From Paramecium octaurelia (lineage: Eukaryota; Ciliophora; Oligohymenophorea; Peniculida; Parameciidae), in the NCBI GenBank assembly GCA_905182995.1, contig CAJJDP010000134.1, positions 191,133 to 255,132 of the forward strand: a DNA stretch of 64,000 bases. The letters run 5' to 3'. Below the pieces are notes generated by a model, which did no database searches, was not told the origin of the DNA, and saw only the letters and a list, made by a program, of their open reading frames with translations. Positions 1-12,239 of this stretch are shown here, piece after piece. Position 1 is the stretch's first letter. The number at the start of each line of letters is the position of its first letter. A program made the translations under genes and the position numbers.

Positions 1-782
1 AAAAGTAAGAAAAATAAATTTAAACTGCTTAGGAAATTAATGCTAATTTACAGCTTAAAATTAATTTATTAGAAAAGTAACATGCATAATTAAAATTTGA
101 ATCGGAAAAATATAAATCTGATATATAACTACTAGAAGAAAAAGTGATGAATTAACAATAAAATATAGATAAATTGAATATGGAAAACCAGTAAAAAAAG
201 ATTGAGTAATCAGTTCAAATAAATCGAATCTCTATTAAACATAAAAAATTTGTTTTGTTTGGATTTCCAGGAGCTGGTAAGACGTGGATTTATAATAAAG
301 TAAAAGGATAAAACTAAGGATATTAAAATAAAAGTACTACATGCTTTTTTGAATATTTTATTAATGATTATAAAGTTACAATAGTTGATTCACCTGTTTT
401 TTTACATAAATCAAGCTATGATGAAGCGGAAGAAACTTATAAAAATTATGATTCTTATTTTTAAGAAAATTCAATTGATGGCATTGTCTTGGTTGTTTAA
501 TATGAAAGAATTGATTTGATGAAACGATAATTAAATGACTGTATGAGAATATTCAAAAAAATTTCAGCTGTAATTGTCACTATGTTCAATGATACAGAGG
601 TTATATCATAGAACGAAGAAGAATAGGTTAGGAATAAATTTCAATTTCATAATGTGGATATCCATTTTACAAATTAGAAGGCTAGCTAAACGGATTTATT
701 AGATATTTTTTTTTAAATAAATTCTAACCATACATAACCATAAATAGATTATCAGAACATTTTTAAAATATATATCGAATGA
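1..782 (+). CDS. AIG1/GIMAP-like P-loop GTPase, 5' partial
   Basis: The frame is open from the left edge to TGA at 780-782, about 259 residues, with TAA/TAG as Gln. Residues 1-75 are Gln/Lys/Glu-rich and look like a coiled coil. A P-loop GFPGAGKT follows (nt 261-284). After it come a Thr-rich switch region (KSTTCFF) and a G3-like IVDSPVF in place of the usual DTPG. The order P-loop, Thr, DxP and then a long helical part resembles AIG1/GIMAP/IAN GTPases. Family GTPases bind GTP at membranes, but the exact role here is unknown. A paralogue lies at 26630-27438 and shares the phrase ERxDLMK. The start lies outside the window. Confidence 0.7.
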
Positions 783-1039
783 TAATAAAATACATAATAA
801 TATTATAAGTTAATATAATCATAATGAAAATAATGTTGAAAACGTATTCTACTAAGCTAGAATTAAATTAACAAATTACTCAGTTTTTTACAATCGAATA
901 TATCTACAATGTTTAATAATTTTATGAAAACAAGAATTTTAAATCAGAGACTGTTTTCTATCCTTTTAAATTTATATTCAATTTTTATACAAATTAAAAA
1001 CGAACTTTAATTTTATTTCATTAAATACAAACAATTGTC

Positions 1040-2354
1040 ATGAAAGCAGAGTTAGAATTTGCTTTATTGAATGCTGGTAATTTGTTTTGTTGTCTTGGCT
1101 TCTCACTTATCGCTCCATTTTATCCAGCCTACGCAAAAGAATACGATGTCTCTAATTCAATTTTAGGACTGATATTTGGAATGAATCCTATAGGAGGTAT
1201 GTTGGCCTCATTGATTATTGGTAAACTATTAAATAATGTAAATTATTCAAGTATTTTTAGAGTAACCAAAAGACGTTTCTATACTTGGGGCTTATCATTC
1301 AAGCTATAGGATAATTTTAATTTCCCCTTCTCTCTTGTGTACATTAGTATGAATACTTTTTAACACTCTCATTTATTGGAAGATTTTTGAGTGGCTTTGT
1401 AAACATTTTAAATTATAATAGGGAGGTTGTACATTCTTAACTCCATTTTATGCCTACATTCCTTAAAAATTCCCAGAGACAGCAGCTCAGAAAATGGCTA
1501 TAATTGAATTTTTCTCTTCATTTGGCTATTTAGCAGGAGCAGTTGCTGGGTCAATTCTTTATGAAATAGGAGGATTTTATTTTCCGTTTTTAATATTCGG
1601 TTCCGCCTCCATTTTTATTGCATTAATAATTAAATTCGGTTTTTAGGAAAATAATTAGATACTTACTGAAAAATAATAATAAATTTAAAAAGATAATTAG
1701 ATTGGATACTTCACAATTCTAAAGGATTTTTCAGTACTGGCATAATTCAATGTAATTTTTTCAATGTGCCTTGCATATTCATATTTTCAACCAATCTTTG
1801 CAATATTCTTTTAAGATCAATTTGATGTACCTCCAGTTGACTCAGGATACTATATGTCACTGGCTCCATTCTCTTATTGCCTTGGAGCTATCCTAATCTC
1901 AAGGATTAAGGTTCATAAATAAATAGCAATCCTAATTGGCATAGGTGTAGTTGCCATTTCAGAATTTTTGATGGGACCAGACCCCTTATTAGGAATTAGG
2001 CCATAATTACATTTGACCATGATAGCTTACTTAATATTTGGATTCTTCATTGCTTTGCCATATGTGCTAACACTTCCATCCATAACTGAATCCTTGGAAC
2101 TACGCTTCGAGAAAAAAGACCATGAGAAATGTATCTGTTTAGCATCTGGATTATTCAATTCAATTCTTTCAATAGGCGAGTAACTGGGACCCTTTCTTTC
2201 TGGATTGATTGCAGAGCACTTGGAATTTCCAAGATCTTGCAGTATTCTAGGAATATATTTAATAATGAGCACTGTCTTATACATTCCAAATGTATTCCAA
2301 AATAAATTTAAGGCTTAGAGAGCAAAAGTATAGAATTTTGATGAATAATTATGA
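1040..2354 (+). CDS. Major facilitator superfamily transporter
   Basis: Predicted 422 aa after removing two 23-nt introns (1238-1260 and 1399-1421), each GTAA...TAG. The first ATG is followed at once by a hydrophobic helix. About 12 membrane segments fall in two halves separated by a charged linker near residue 205, the usual MFS size and shape. The helix 2-3 loop region (GMNPIGGMLASLIIGKLL) resembles the first-half MFS signature, and a GRFLSG motif follows. Helix pattern suggests the DHA1/SLC18-like branch, but I cannot name the substrate. It would move a small solute across a membrane. Reading with standard stops would cut it into pieces. Confidence 0.75.
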
Positions 2355-2476
2355 AATATTTATATATTATATTGGTTGTGTAAGACCACTCAAATAATAA
2401 GCTCATATATGTCTCCATTTGTTCATAATAAATTTAAGATAAAGAAATTATTATTGTATACACAAATTAATAAATA

Positions 2477-3010
2477 ATGAATAAGGGTTGGGAGGTTGAT
2501 GAAGATTAATCTTTGGATCACTTTCTATCTCTTACTGAGTGTTTAGTTATTAAGAATTAGGTGGTTGAAAAACCTACTGTCTCAGCAAAGATTTCTCCCA
2601 AATCTAAAATGCGATTTAGAACAGCGTCGATGCCAAAAGTTGAAGAGTTCGTTGAACCAAAGAAGGAAATAGTGTAGCAAATATAGGATATCCAAATAAA
2701 ACAATAGCCAACCAAAACACAGTCAAGACAGTAGATCAAATAACCAAGGCCTCTGGATTCTCGAATTACTATAAGATCTACATTGTTTTAGAATCCAATA
2801 GAAAAGGAGCCCCCCATCAAGTTGGGCAGAACTTTATAACCAAAATTTTTCAATCCCTTATTAAGAGAGTAATAACATAAGCTTGGTCTATCTCGAAAGC
2901 TTAAAAGCATGAACAACATCTTCAATGATGAACGTATAACCTACAAGCGCGATTTCAGTTATCTTAAATAATAGAGATCCAATATAGTATATGTAGCTCT
3001 CTCGAAATGA
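2477..3010 (+). CDS. Small basic hypothetical protein
   Basis: A single exon of 177 codons runs from ATG to TGA. The protein is basic and rich in Gln, Lys, Pro and Ser, with no membrane helix or signal peptide. An acidic N-terminus (MNKGWEVDEDQSLDHF) is followed by a disordered-looking Lys/Gln middle and a basic C-terminus (SRKLKSMNNIFNDERI). I recognise no domain. Even codon use and a clean end, 122 nt after the transporter, support a real gene. Function unknown. Confidence 0.6.
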
Positions 3011-3632
3011 TTAATAAATATATAATGTACAAGGTTTGATAATATTGACTCTAATCTTTAATTATTATAATTAAACTCCATTTAGTATTTTTAAAGTAAG
3101 ACATGAAAGAATATATTATAAGTAAATTCAATCAATCTATTTTTACTCTTTGAGCAATATCGCAAATTGTAATCTCTGTTGATTTAGTATAATAAAATAA
3201 AATAATAAATTAAGTTCTATCTATTTTGCTTAAATTTATACATGGATTAAATTTAATCTTTTTCTATTTATATAATAATTATTCTATTCAGAATAAAACA
3301 AGAATTGAACAATCACTAAAGAACTAATTCAGTTTAGTATTTAGAGATTACTATTTTATTATATTTGCTTTTTAAGTAAGTAATTAATCTGAAAATATAA
3401 TTTATGTAAGTTCTTACTCATAAGATTCCTAAGCAGTGGGATTTAAATAATATCAAATATTCTTTAGTAATTGTGTTAAAAAAAGGTTACAAATTGAAGT
3501 TAAGATAGATTATATTTTAGTTTTAGGGAAGGAGTTTCTTTTTGAGGAGATGGGATGGATCTTTATTGAATGCTTTAGTAAAAGTGTGGAAGATGAATTA
3601 TTTGTATAAATATGCAAAAAAAATAAAAATTT
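3011..3632. other. Intergenic, AT-rich
   Basis: Between the small basic gene and the tRNA. I see no convincing reading frame or structured element. It should hold the 3' end of the upstream gene and the 3' flank of the tRNA. Confidence 0.5.
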
Positions 3633-3713
3633 CGTCAGCTACAGGATTTGAACCTGTGCGGGTAAACCCAGCGGATTTCGAGTCCGCCTCCTTAACCACT
3701 CGGACAAACTGAC
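3633..3713 (-). tRNA. tRNA-Ser(CGA)
   Basis: The reverse complement folds as a class II tRNA. A 7-bp acceptor stem pairs GTCAGTT with AGCTGAC (one G-U pair), with discriminator G. The anticodon stem GCGGA/TCCGC carries loop CTCGAAA, so the anticodon is CGA (plus-strand 3678-3680) and reads UCG. A long variable arm (TGGGTTTACCCG) is typical of tRNA-Ser, and the T arm is ACAGG-TTCAAAT-CCTGT. There is no intron and CCA is not encoded. A short T run downstream (TTTTTATTTTTTTT in the transcript sense) fits a Pol III terminator. Confidence 0.95.
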
Positions 3714-4127
3714 AGCCACTAATCAAAAATCCATTGATTAATATTTTATATTAAGAATCAGATGAAAGGGGAGGATTCATGATGATACTCAAATAATTGA
3801 GAAATGGTCCATAAATACAAGAAATGATTTTTGGGACTAAATTTTTTGTTATATGTTATGTCTAAATGCTATAGTAAGAGAAATTGAAATAGATTTTTAA
3901 TAATTATTATTGTTTCAATTCTTTTCTACTTAACAAAAGATAAATTGGGATTTAATGAAAAATAAGTTATTAAGTAATTGGAATAAGTGAATAGAAGTTG
4001 ATTTGATTATGAGAAAATGGAGATTTATTTTAAATTTAATAAGTAAGTAAAGAGCAGGAGCAATAATTAAATGAATTGCTTAAATTATAAAGATAATTGC
4101 TCATTAAAAATATAAATAAAAATAAAT
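3714..4127. other. Intergenic between tRNA and phosphodiesterase gene
   Basis: AT-rich. It contains the tRNA 5' flank and the putative phosphodiesterase promoter. I see nothing else I can support. Confidence 0.5.
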
Positions 4128-6482
4128 ATGCCTTAAAACATTTATGATTTACAATTAAAATAGTAGGATAGGCTTTTAGCTAAATTCCAAGAGTTATTTA
4201 GTAAACCTACCCATGTGAATTATATGAGTAAGTGGGAAGCTATTTTGGTAGCAATATTTTTTCTGTTGGAAGGTTTTTGGTTTACTAATCTATTACCTCA
4301 TATCACTTTAGTTACAATATATGTGATTAAGATTTTGAGATGTTAGTCAAATCAATCATTACAAGTATTTGCCATCAGATGGATGTTGGTGTGTAAGATT
4401 TTGACAAGCAGATTTTTATGGGCATTTAGATAGGAGATCACATAGGAAAATTTGAGAATTGATTTTCTTTTATTTTGCTTTTAAGTAATTGCAACTGTCA
4501 CAAAATTTAGGATATCCAACAATAAAATAATAGTAATAACAATGGTTTTGGTTTTGTAAGTGGGATTATCAATATTTCACAATTAAAAAATTGATGATGT
4601 TATTTTGGTTAGTTTAATTGGAGTATTGACTAATATCTGGTTGATATTTCATCGACAACAATAACATCAGTTGGAACATGAATAGAAATTAAAGGAGTTT
4701 GATGGAGAAGCTATGAAATTGAAGAAAGAAACTGAAATGTCATACAAAACTATTTTTATAGCCGATTAACAGTAATCTCGCTAGGAGGAATTATTGAAAA
4801 AGTTGAGATTGCTCAAATATGAGAAAATGCTTAACAAATCTGAGTAAACCTATTATGAGGAACAGGTGCTATAAAAATAATTAAGTTCGCCATCCCGTAT
4901 TTTGACTTTACGTTAGCTACCAGAAGATGAGGATAAAAATTCGATTGAGGAGATAGGGGAAACGCCAAGTAAGAGATCGCCGATCAGAAAAATATAAAGG
5001 ATAAACTCAATTAATGATAATTCCTATTACGCTAGAACGGCAGGTCATAGTATTAAACAAGATGAAATTAAGGAGAATGAGAATTTCTTAACTTTGGATG
5101 AAATAGATGATTTGTTGAAGATCGTGAGTGGGAGAAAAGAACATCTGTGGTTACCTTAATTCTTAAGGAGTAACAAAAATATCAATCCTGATTAATCAGA
5201 GTAATTTTCTCCAGAAGCTAAAAGGTAATTTGTTTATATAATTTTAAATAGTTTTATTCTTAATCATTTTACAGAATGTGAATTCAATTTTCAATTGTCA
5301 TCTAGTCAATAATATATTTAGGAGTAGTATCATATTCCAAATATGAATGACAATTTGATGAAAGAATGTGATAAGAATTTCAATTTTGATTTCTTTGAAT
5401 TGAATGATCAAAAAAAATTCATCAATTATTGTTCTTTCATCTTTCAGAAATACAAGTAATAACTAAATTAAATTTAAATAGTGTGAACTAAGTCTTAAAG
5501 ATCAAGGATAATGCAATTTAAATAGAATTTTGTCATAGAATTGAATAATTTTACATGCATAATCCATATCACAATTCATTACATGCAATGGACGTGACTA
5601 ATTCAGCCCTTTTCTTTTTGGAAAATGGGTTGCAAGTAACCCAATTTGAATAGTGTTGTCTAATAATATCATCATTGTCTCATGATGTTGGTCACCCTGG
5701 TTTAAATAACGGTTTTTTAGTTGCATCTCAATCAAAATAGGCTCTAATTTGTAAAAATGATATTAATATTTAGACAATGATCAAAGTGTATTGGAGAGTT
5801 ATCATGCATCATTGTTGTTTCATGTTTTAAAGGATGACAAGACCAACATCATAAAAAACCTAAATGATGTAGATTACAAGGGATTTCGAAAATATTGTTT
5901 GAATTTGATTTTAGATACAGATCTTCAGAAAAATTTTCCATTGCTTAACAAATTCAAGAACTTTTTAGCCTTGGGATCAGACAGTCAACAAGATGAATAA
6001 AATAAGTTATTAGTGTTGTCGATAGCAATAAAATGTGCAGGTAAATATATGAAGTAAATAAGATGTTGGACATGGAGCCAAACAATTGAATTTGCATAAA
6101 ATATGGAGTCGAAGAATAATCGAAGAGTTCTTCTTGCAGGGAGATTTAGAGTAATAAGTGGGTATATCAGTGACACCAATGTGTGATAGAAGTTAGAGTG
6201 TAACAAAATCTTAGGAAGGATTCCTCAAGGCAATAGTTTGGCCATTATTTGATGCCTTCTCGGAATACTTGAAGAAGTAAATTACAAATGTAGTATTTTA
6301 GTGATAATTTCAAAAAAACATGTTTAGATTAAATCAATGTGAATATTGCCTATTGGTAATAATAACAGTAAGAAGAAGAGTAGTAGAGTGAAGGATAAAA
6401 AAAATGTTCATTCTTTATCGATACAAATTATATTCATCTACCTCTGTAAAATACCAATACAATGATAAATTTGAATTGGTGA
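4128..6482 (+). CDS. Membrane-bound 3',5'-cyclic nucleotide phosphodiesterase
   Basis: Predicted 752 aa with four introns (5456-5481, 5751-5773, 6041-6062, 6277-6301). Residues about 35-170 form several membrane helices, followed by a charged coiled coil and a Ser-rich linker. The PDEase_I catalytic domain spans about 420-720. It shows the first metal motif HNPYHNSLHAMD, the second HDVGHPGLNN, and later the core with GHGAKQLNLH and GISVTPMCDR. The domain hydrolyses cAMP and/or cGMP; selectivity cannot be read here. The C-terminus is acidic and Gln-rich. A possible 27-nt stop-free intron near 5228-5254 would not change the frame, so its status is open. Confidence 0.88.
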
Positions 6483-6567
6483 TTTATTTGTGTTTTTATC
6501 ATATATATATATATATTAATTGTAAATTTAAGAGACATTTGATTTCATAGATTTAATTTATACTTGA

Positions 6568-8516
6568 TCATTCTTCATCAAAATCATTATCAACATCGTC
6601 TGGTACATTTTCTGGGATTTTAGGTAAGGGATGTTCCTCATCATACTTAAGTTCCCATTCTTCTCTATTAGGTGGTTCTTGATCCTCTTACTGTTGAATA
6701 GAGTTTTTGTATTCTTCAAATTTTAATTCTTTTTCCTAAAGACTTGATTAAATCAATTACCTCTTTGATTTTGGCAACTTACTCAGTGGTTTCTTGAATC
6801 AATTTTCTAAGATTGGCAATCTTTTCTCTTCTGATTTCAATGTCTTGAACCCTTAATTTGATGATATATTGCATCCATTTCAATATTTTAGCATAACAAA
6901 CATTATATTCTTCAACCTGTTCAACAGTGTATTTACTGATTCTCTTTTGAATTCTATTCAATTTAGCATATTTGGGTACTTCCTCAGTTTTGGCTCCTCT
7001 GTATTCATAATCAAGTATTTTTTGAATCATGTCTTCACAAATGTAATGTTTAACTCCAGTCCAATCCAATTGATTAGTTCCCTTTTCAAGTAGATTCTCC
7101 TTATTATAATTTAGGAACAGCATCAAAGCCAATAATAGGCCAGGATATTTAAGGACTCTGACTTGTTTTAAGGAAAACAATTCTTATTGCAATTATTGAA
7201 TTTATTGAGCAACAGTAGTGGCCCTAATAGAAAGCAAAGCAAATTAATATTCTTTCTCTCTCTCCTTCAAATCATCATACTGAGATTATTAAGACTCCAC
7301 TGACTACTCTTCTTAAACTGTCAATGCTTCTGATCTTTCCTTCACACCTTATTCCTAATAAGCAATCATGTGATCTATGTCATCTGACAACAATTTGCAT
7401 TCCATTTGATTCCAACTTTATGCAAATAGATTAACATAATCTTCAAAATATTGTCTATCCTACTGACTGATTTCAACATCCTTACCCAAAGTATCAAAAC
7501 AGACAACGAATTATCTTTTTTACGATTGGTATGGTGCTTCAGTTTCATCTTACCAATTGGCCAAATACTAATCCAACTCTTCTTGAATAGGAGTTGGATC
7601 TTGTTCAGTTTCTGTTGCTTCTTTGAGTCTAGCGTTGAATTCATTAATCTTATTTTCCTTATCCAATTTCTTTTCAGCATCTGCCTTTTTGAATCTCAAT
7701 CTCTCTTCAATGCCCGCATCTAATGAAGCTGGGAACAAACATGATTAATATACAAGGGGGATTGCTAAGAATGCTCCCAACTTTTTCCATTTAAAATAGA
7801 CTAGTTTCTATTCCTTAGTCACATTTGGTATGTAAATTATAGGTGATTAAGGTTGTTACCCTTCTTCAGGAGGTGGTATTTCTCTAAAAACCTCTCCAGT
7901 AATCCCCACATCATTCAAAGGGAGTGTCTGACCTATCATAAAGTTGTGATCATCATTGGCTCCTATGTATTTTATCAATTTAGGTTATTCCGAATCAAGA
8001 TGGGCATTTTCATCATCATCATTCTCATTTATTTATTTACTAGGGAAATCAACATATCCAACATATACTCCTGTAAGACCCTTCTTTTAAAGATGGTTGC
8101 AAAAATCTTTGACTAATAGTTTTTAGTGGAATTCATGGGTTTTGATAATATTTTGAAATTCCAACTCTCTCAGATTTTCCTCATCTTGTAACTGTTTCTC
8201 TCTGCGATCTTTCTCCTCCTACGCCTCTTACTCCTTCTTCTATTGCTCTCTGAATTATTTCTATTAATTACATCAACGCCTCCTTGTGACTCACATGATC
8301 TTGCATTGAACCCCTATTTGCTTCTGTCCTATTATGATTCAACAACCATTTTGCCAAATATTCAATTGGGAATTGAGGTTTCACTTGATACAATTCAGCC
8401 AATCCCTTTGTAATGACCTTCCCGATGCGCTCAGACTTCAAATAAGCCATATCTATTTTATCTGTTTCAGGTATCAAGTTCATTAAATAATATAATAATT
8501 CAAACAAAACATCCAT
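6568..8516 (-). CDS. DPY-30 / GAF-like protein, radial spoke protein 2-like
   Basis: Predicted 633 aa with introns 8250-8271 (22 nt) and 6736-6760 (25 nt). Residues about 35-65 hold a DPY-30 dimerisation motif (ITKGLAELYQVKPQFPIEYL, then AKWLLNHN). A Glu/Lys coiled coil follows. Near residue 135 a GAF-like segment contains LQKKGLTGVYVGYVDFP. The rest is alpha-helical with an acidic tail ending DFDEE. DPY-30 plus GAF plus coiled coil matches radial spoke protein 2, an axonemal protein that binds the AKAP-like spoke core. That name is inference from architecture. The first ATG overlaps the upstream MORN gene by 17 nt; internal Mets at 8483 or 8450 would remove the overlap. Confidence 0.65.
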
Positions 8517-9516
8517 AAATCCATTTCCCTTGTAATATTACTTTTTCGTCTTTCGACAACGCCCCAACTCCATGAAATGCATCTTATGCAAATCCTCCCA
8601 CGAACTTGAACTCCTCTCCCTCACAACTGAAAGCCATCACTCCTTGACCATGAAACTGCCCATCTCTGAATTCTCCTTCATAAGATGTGAATTAATGCTA
8701 AACTAATTTGAACTATTTAAAGTTTAATAATCTGAATTCGTCCTCCTAATAATCTTGATTCACAAATCGTCCTCTCCCTGAAAATTGATCATTCAACCAT
8801 TAACCCTAATATACAATATTCTAATTGAAGTCTTTCAAAGTTCCATTGCCCTGTCTCACACCATTCACCCAATCGCCCTCATAAACAAATCCGTTCTCAT
8901 ACACCTTTCTACCTCTTCCATTCTGAACATCGTCTCTGATGGTGATATTGGATTTCTTGAATTTCCCCACAGATGGAGTTTTACTTGATGTTCTATGATG
9001 ACAAACCATCTTATCTTGCAATCTTGAACTATTAATTGGAGAATTAGCAGTGTGAATTGTGTGCTTAACAGAATTCACATATGATTGCAAAGTATGTTAA
9101 CTAATACGATTTGACTACTTATTTGAGATGGTTGGTCCACTCAAGTAATATGAAAATGATTCCACTGAATCAGGCTCTGTCTTTTTTAGTTGAGATCTCA
9201 ATTAATCATTCTTCTCCATTATATGAGCAATCTTCTTCTCTAAAAAACTCAATTTACTTATAGTTTCATCAAGCATATCATCTTATTTGCTCTTCTTTCT
9301 CTTAAAATAAGTTATTTATGAAGTTGGTGATTTGGGCATTGTAGATGGAGGCAAATAATTCACAACTGCTATTTTATTGTTAATGCTTCTAAACGGACTT
9401 TGAGATGTGCTTGGCGAATGAACTCTCAGCAGACGAGTTGTCTATAGCCTACTAGGTGTTTTACTGTTGATGTCTAATTAATTTGGTCTTCTATTTTCCT
9501 TCTGATAATGATTCAT
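8500..9516 (-). CDS. MORN-repeat protein
   Basis: Single exon, 338 aa. The N-terminal 130 residues are Ser/Thr/Asn-rich with a short coiled coil (KLSFLEKKIAHIMEKNDQLR). The C-terminal half carries degenerate MORN repeats such as YENGFVYEGDWVNGVRQGNG and YEGEFRDGQFHGQG. MORN repeats form beta-hairpin rods that bind lipids or scaffold membrane and cytoskeletal structures. The stop TGA at 8500-8502 lies inside the first possible start of the next gene on the same strand. Confidence 0.75.
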
Positions 9517-9648
9517 CTATCAGTTAATTTTATATTATAAAATAATATTATTACATATCCAATATACATTAAGTAAATATGAAATTTAATGAATCAATTT
9601 TAAACATGTGTCTTTCTCACACTTCAAAGATGAAAACACAATATATAT

Positions 9649-9852
9649 ATGATATCTTCATATTTACTTTTTTTTAAATCTCATTCTTCTAATACCTTTC
9701 GATTATTATCTAAGCGATATAATTTAAATCAATTATAGGATGATTTTAGTTAATTTGAAGAGTGCTTTTTGAAATCGGCCTCTAGGTATACAAATGGATT
9801 TTAGAAAATTGACTTAGAGTGTTAGAAAATTGGATAGAGAGTGTGTAATTGA
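9649..9852 (+). CDS. Possible small ORF of 67 codons
   Basis: An ATG-initiated frame of 67 residues ends at TGA. It starts with a hydrophobic, then Ser/Arg-rich stretch (MISSYLLFFKSHSSNTFRLL) that could be a mitochondrial presequence. It then becomes helical with three Cys. Composition is protein-like, but in DNA this AT-rich a single-stop code gives many chance frames. It may also be one exon of a longer gene. Confidence 0.3.
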
Positions 9853-10362
9853 TTTAATACAAATAAAGTATTTCTCTTCATATTTTATATTTATTTGATA
9901 AGTTTAAATTATATCCCACAATTGGTTACACACATTTATTTTATATTTTTGGGTTTGTTTTATGATCAAAAAACTAACTATTGTTAATGATATATATTAC
10001 ATATTATAAATTGTTTATATAATGATGATGACAACAATCTTTTGATTATTTTTAAGATATCTTTTTAATTACAATTAATAATATATATTACAAGAACCTT
10101 GACTAGACTGACATAAATGATGATTATTTAAAATCTAAATTTAGGATTTCTGATATAAATATGAGAATTTCATTGAGAAATGGCCGATTATAATGATTCA
10201 ATACTTCTTACATTAAGATAATATATTTGAATTGTATCGTTGATGGCAATGTTAGTTTCTTTCACATTTTATATGTGTAATTATATTTGTATTTGGTAGA
10301 TTATACGCCTATTAATAACCTCATCATAAATATTAAATAAATCCAAGAGATAGGTAAGTCCG
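9853..10362. other. Intergenic, very AT-rich
   Basis: Mostly low-complexity AT sequence. An upstream in-frame ATG at 10243 could extend the next gene by 40 residues. I see nothing else coding. Confidence 0.4.
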
Positions 10363-10821
10363 ATGATGATTTTGTAATATACATCTTCTCCAGCTCATGC
10401 TGAACCATCATTTGTTAAATTTATTTCCTCCTTCCTTACCAGATTTAGGTAATATCTTTTAAAATATAACAGATATTACTTTCTGAATCAAATCTTAATT
10501 AAGCCTTCTAAATTTACATCCAATTTCCTTTCAAATGAATTGGATCTGATAACATAGATTGGGATTGATATAGGAAATAATCAAATGTGAGTAATAATTA
10601 ATATTATGGGAAGGATAGGAGGATTATTTGGAGCATTTGTCATACAATCCATTAGTGTGAGAATGTAAGATAGTGTAATTGATTATTGCTTAATGGAGTT
10701 ATAATCTTGGGGCTGTTAAAAGGATTGGGAAAATAGAGGGAGAGCAATTTAAATCATGCATGCTAATTAAATATTATTATAATAAAAATATGGGGAACTG
10801 TCAAACTTGTTTGAATAATGA
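10363..10821 (+). CDS. Small hypothetical protein with hydrophobic helix
   Basis: Two introns (10449-10472 and 10587-10613) join three coding-like segments into 135 codons, and the sum is divisible by three. The second intron is 27 nt and contains an in-frame TGA, a typical way 3n introns are marked in Paramecium. The product has a Ser/Phe-rich start, a polar middle, and a helix IGGLFGAFVIQSISVRM before a Cys/Trp-containing tail. The tail runs 32 nt into the next gene. A start at 10243 is also possible. No family recognised. Confidence 0.45.
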
Positions 10822-12239
10822 ACCAGAGCAGATTGAGATAGTTGCTAACAATCCAACTGTGGAAGACATGTCTTTGATGCAGGAACAATCTCCTTTGCTA
10901 GTGTTGGATGTGAGAACATGGCAAAAGGAGTCCTATAGTCTTTATGACTATGAAAATAGCTAGTTCATTCATTGCCAATAAATATCCGTTAACGGGAATA
11001 GCTATTTGACTTGCAAGGCAAACAAGGTTTTGTACAATGAGGGGTCTTATTAGAATAATAAGTATAGATGAGGATGATTATTATTATGATAGTGAGAATA
11101 ATGATGAGGCGCTCTTGTTGCCTCTGGAATTCGAGAATGAACGGTTCTAATTACTGAATCTACGCTTCCCTCGACGCATATAGAGCAAGGAGTTGATCGA
11201 CGAGTACTAAAAGGAGGTAAATCATCAATGATTATTATTCTACAGGATGGGGATAAACTTTTATCAGAAAATCAGACTGTCCACGCTGATTTCTAAATGA
11301 GTTTTAATATCCAGAAGTTACGCACCAATACGAATAGGTAGATGGAATGTGATTTGAAGAAAGGTTCCAAAATCTGGTTGGTCACCAGATCTATATAAAA
11401 TAATAGTTCGAACGAAGGAATAATCCTGAAAGTAGGAGATGTGATCAAATTAGGAAGAGTTAAACTAGTCATCAAGGCTATTCAACTCCAGAATACTGAT
11501 CTTTCGGGTACTCCTGATGACATCTCTATGAGTTCAGTTGAGGATAAGAATGAGGATACAAAGTAATGTCGGGTCTGTTTGTCCACAGGTGAAACATTCG
11601 CCAACCCTCTGATTGATCCATGCAAGTGTTGCGGAGGCACTAAGTACATCCACATCAAGTGTTTGTTAAAATGGTATTCTATTCAATCTAATCATAAGGA
11701 TATGGTAAAGTTCTCATTTCAATAGTAATGCCTATTGCACTAGACTCATTTGGAAGTCTCTGGAATGTGAAATATGCAAATATTAGTTTTCTCCGGTCTT
11801 TGAGAGAGAAGGCAGAACTTACAATCTCGTTGAATTGAGCAAACCCAAATAGCCTTACGTCATGATGGAATTTCATCAGAAGAAACAACATGATAATGCT
11901 TCACATAATGATAGAAATGGTGTATATATCATCAATTTTGGTACCAAGAAGGAATTGAGAATTGGCAGAAACCATGAAGTTGAAATCAGCATAGCTGACA
12001 TCAGTGTTAGTCGTGAACATGCACAACTCAAATTAATAGACGATAAGATTGTCTTATCTGATAAGAAATCTAAATTTGGCACTCTAGTTTTATTATAGAA
12101 GAACATCACTCTCTCACCTCAATTATCAGGTCTGGAGATACAAATCAAAAGAACTTTAATAAAAATTAATAATAACTAAAATACTCCTTCAAATTAATAA
12201 TTGGCAGACTTTGAATAGCTTTTAGGAAGAATCGATTGA
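10790..12239 (+). CDS. N-myristoylated FHA-RINGv-FHA protein
   Basis: Predicted 457 aa with introns 11032-11053, 11217-11245 and 11674-11698. It begins MGNCQTC, a strong N-myristoylation and palmitoylation context, which fixes the start. Residues about 138-215 look like a degenerate FHA fold (VGDVIKLGRVKLVIKA). Residues about 245-310 form a RINGv (RING-CH) finger: CRVC, then CKC, then HIKC, and finally CEIC. About 350-430 is a clear FHA domain with LRIGRNHEVEISI and SVSREHAQL, containing the phosphothreonine-binding Arg/Ser/His. RINGv domains are E2-binding ubiquitin ligases, usually in membranes. This would be a lipid-anchored ligase guided by phosphothreonine, which is inference. Confidence 0.8.

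Noticed and set aside
6508-6517. Short TA dinucleotide run as a possible telomere or origin signal
   Set aside because: Such runs occur all over this AT-rich sequence, and no Paramecium telomere repeat (CCCCAA/CCCAAA type) is present.
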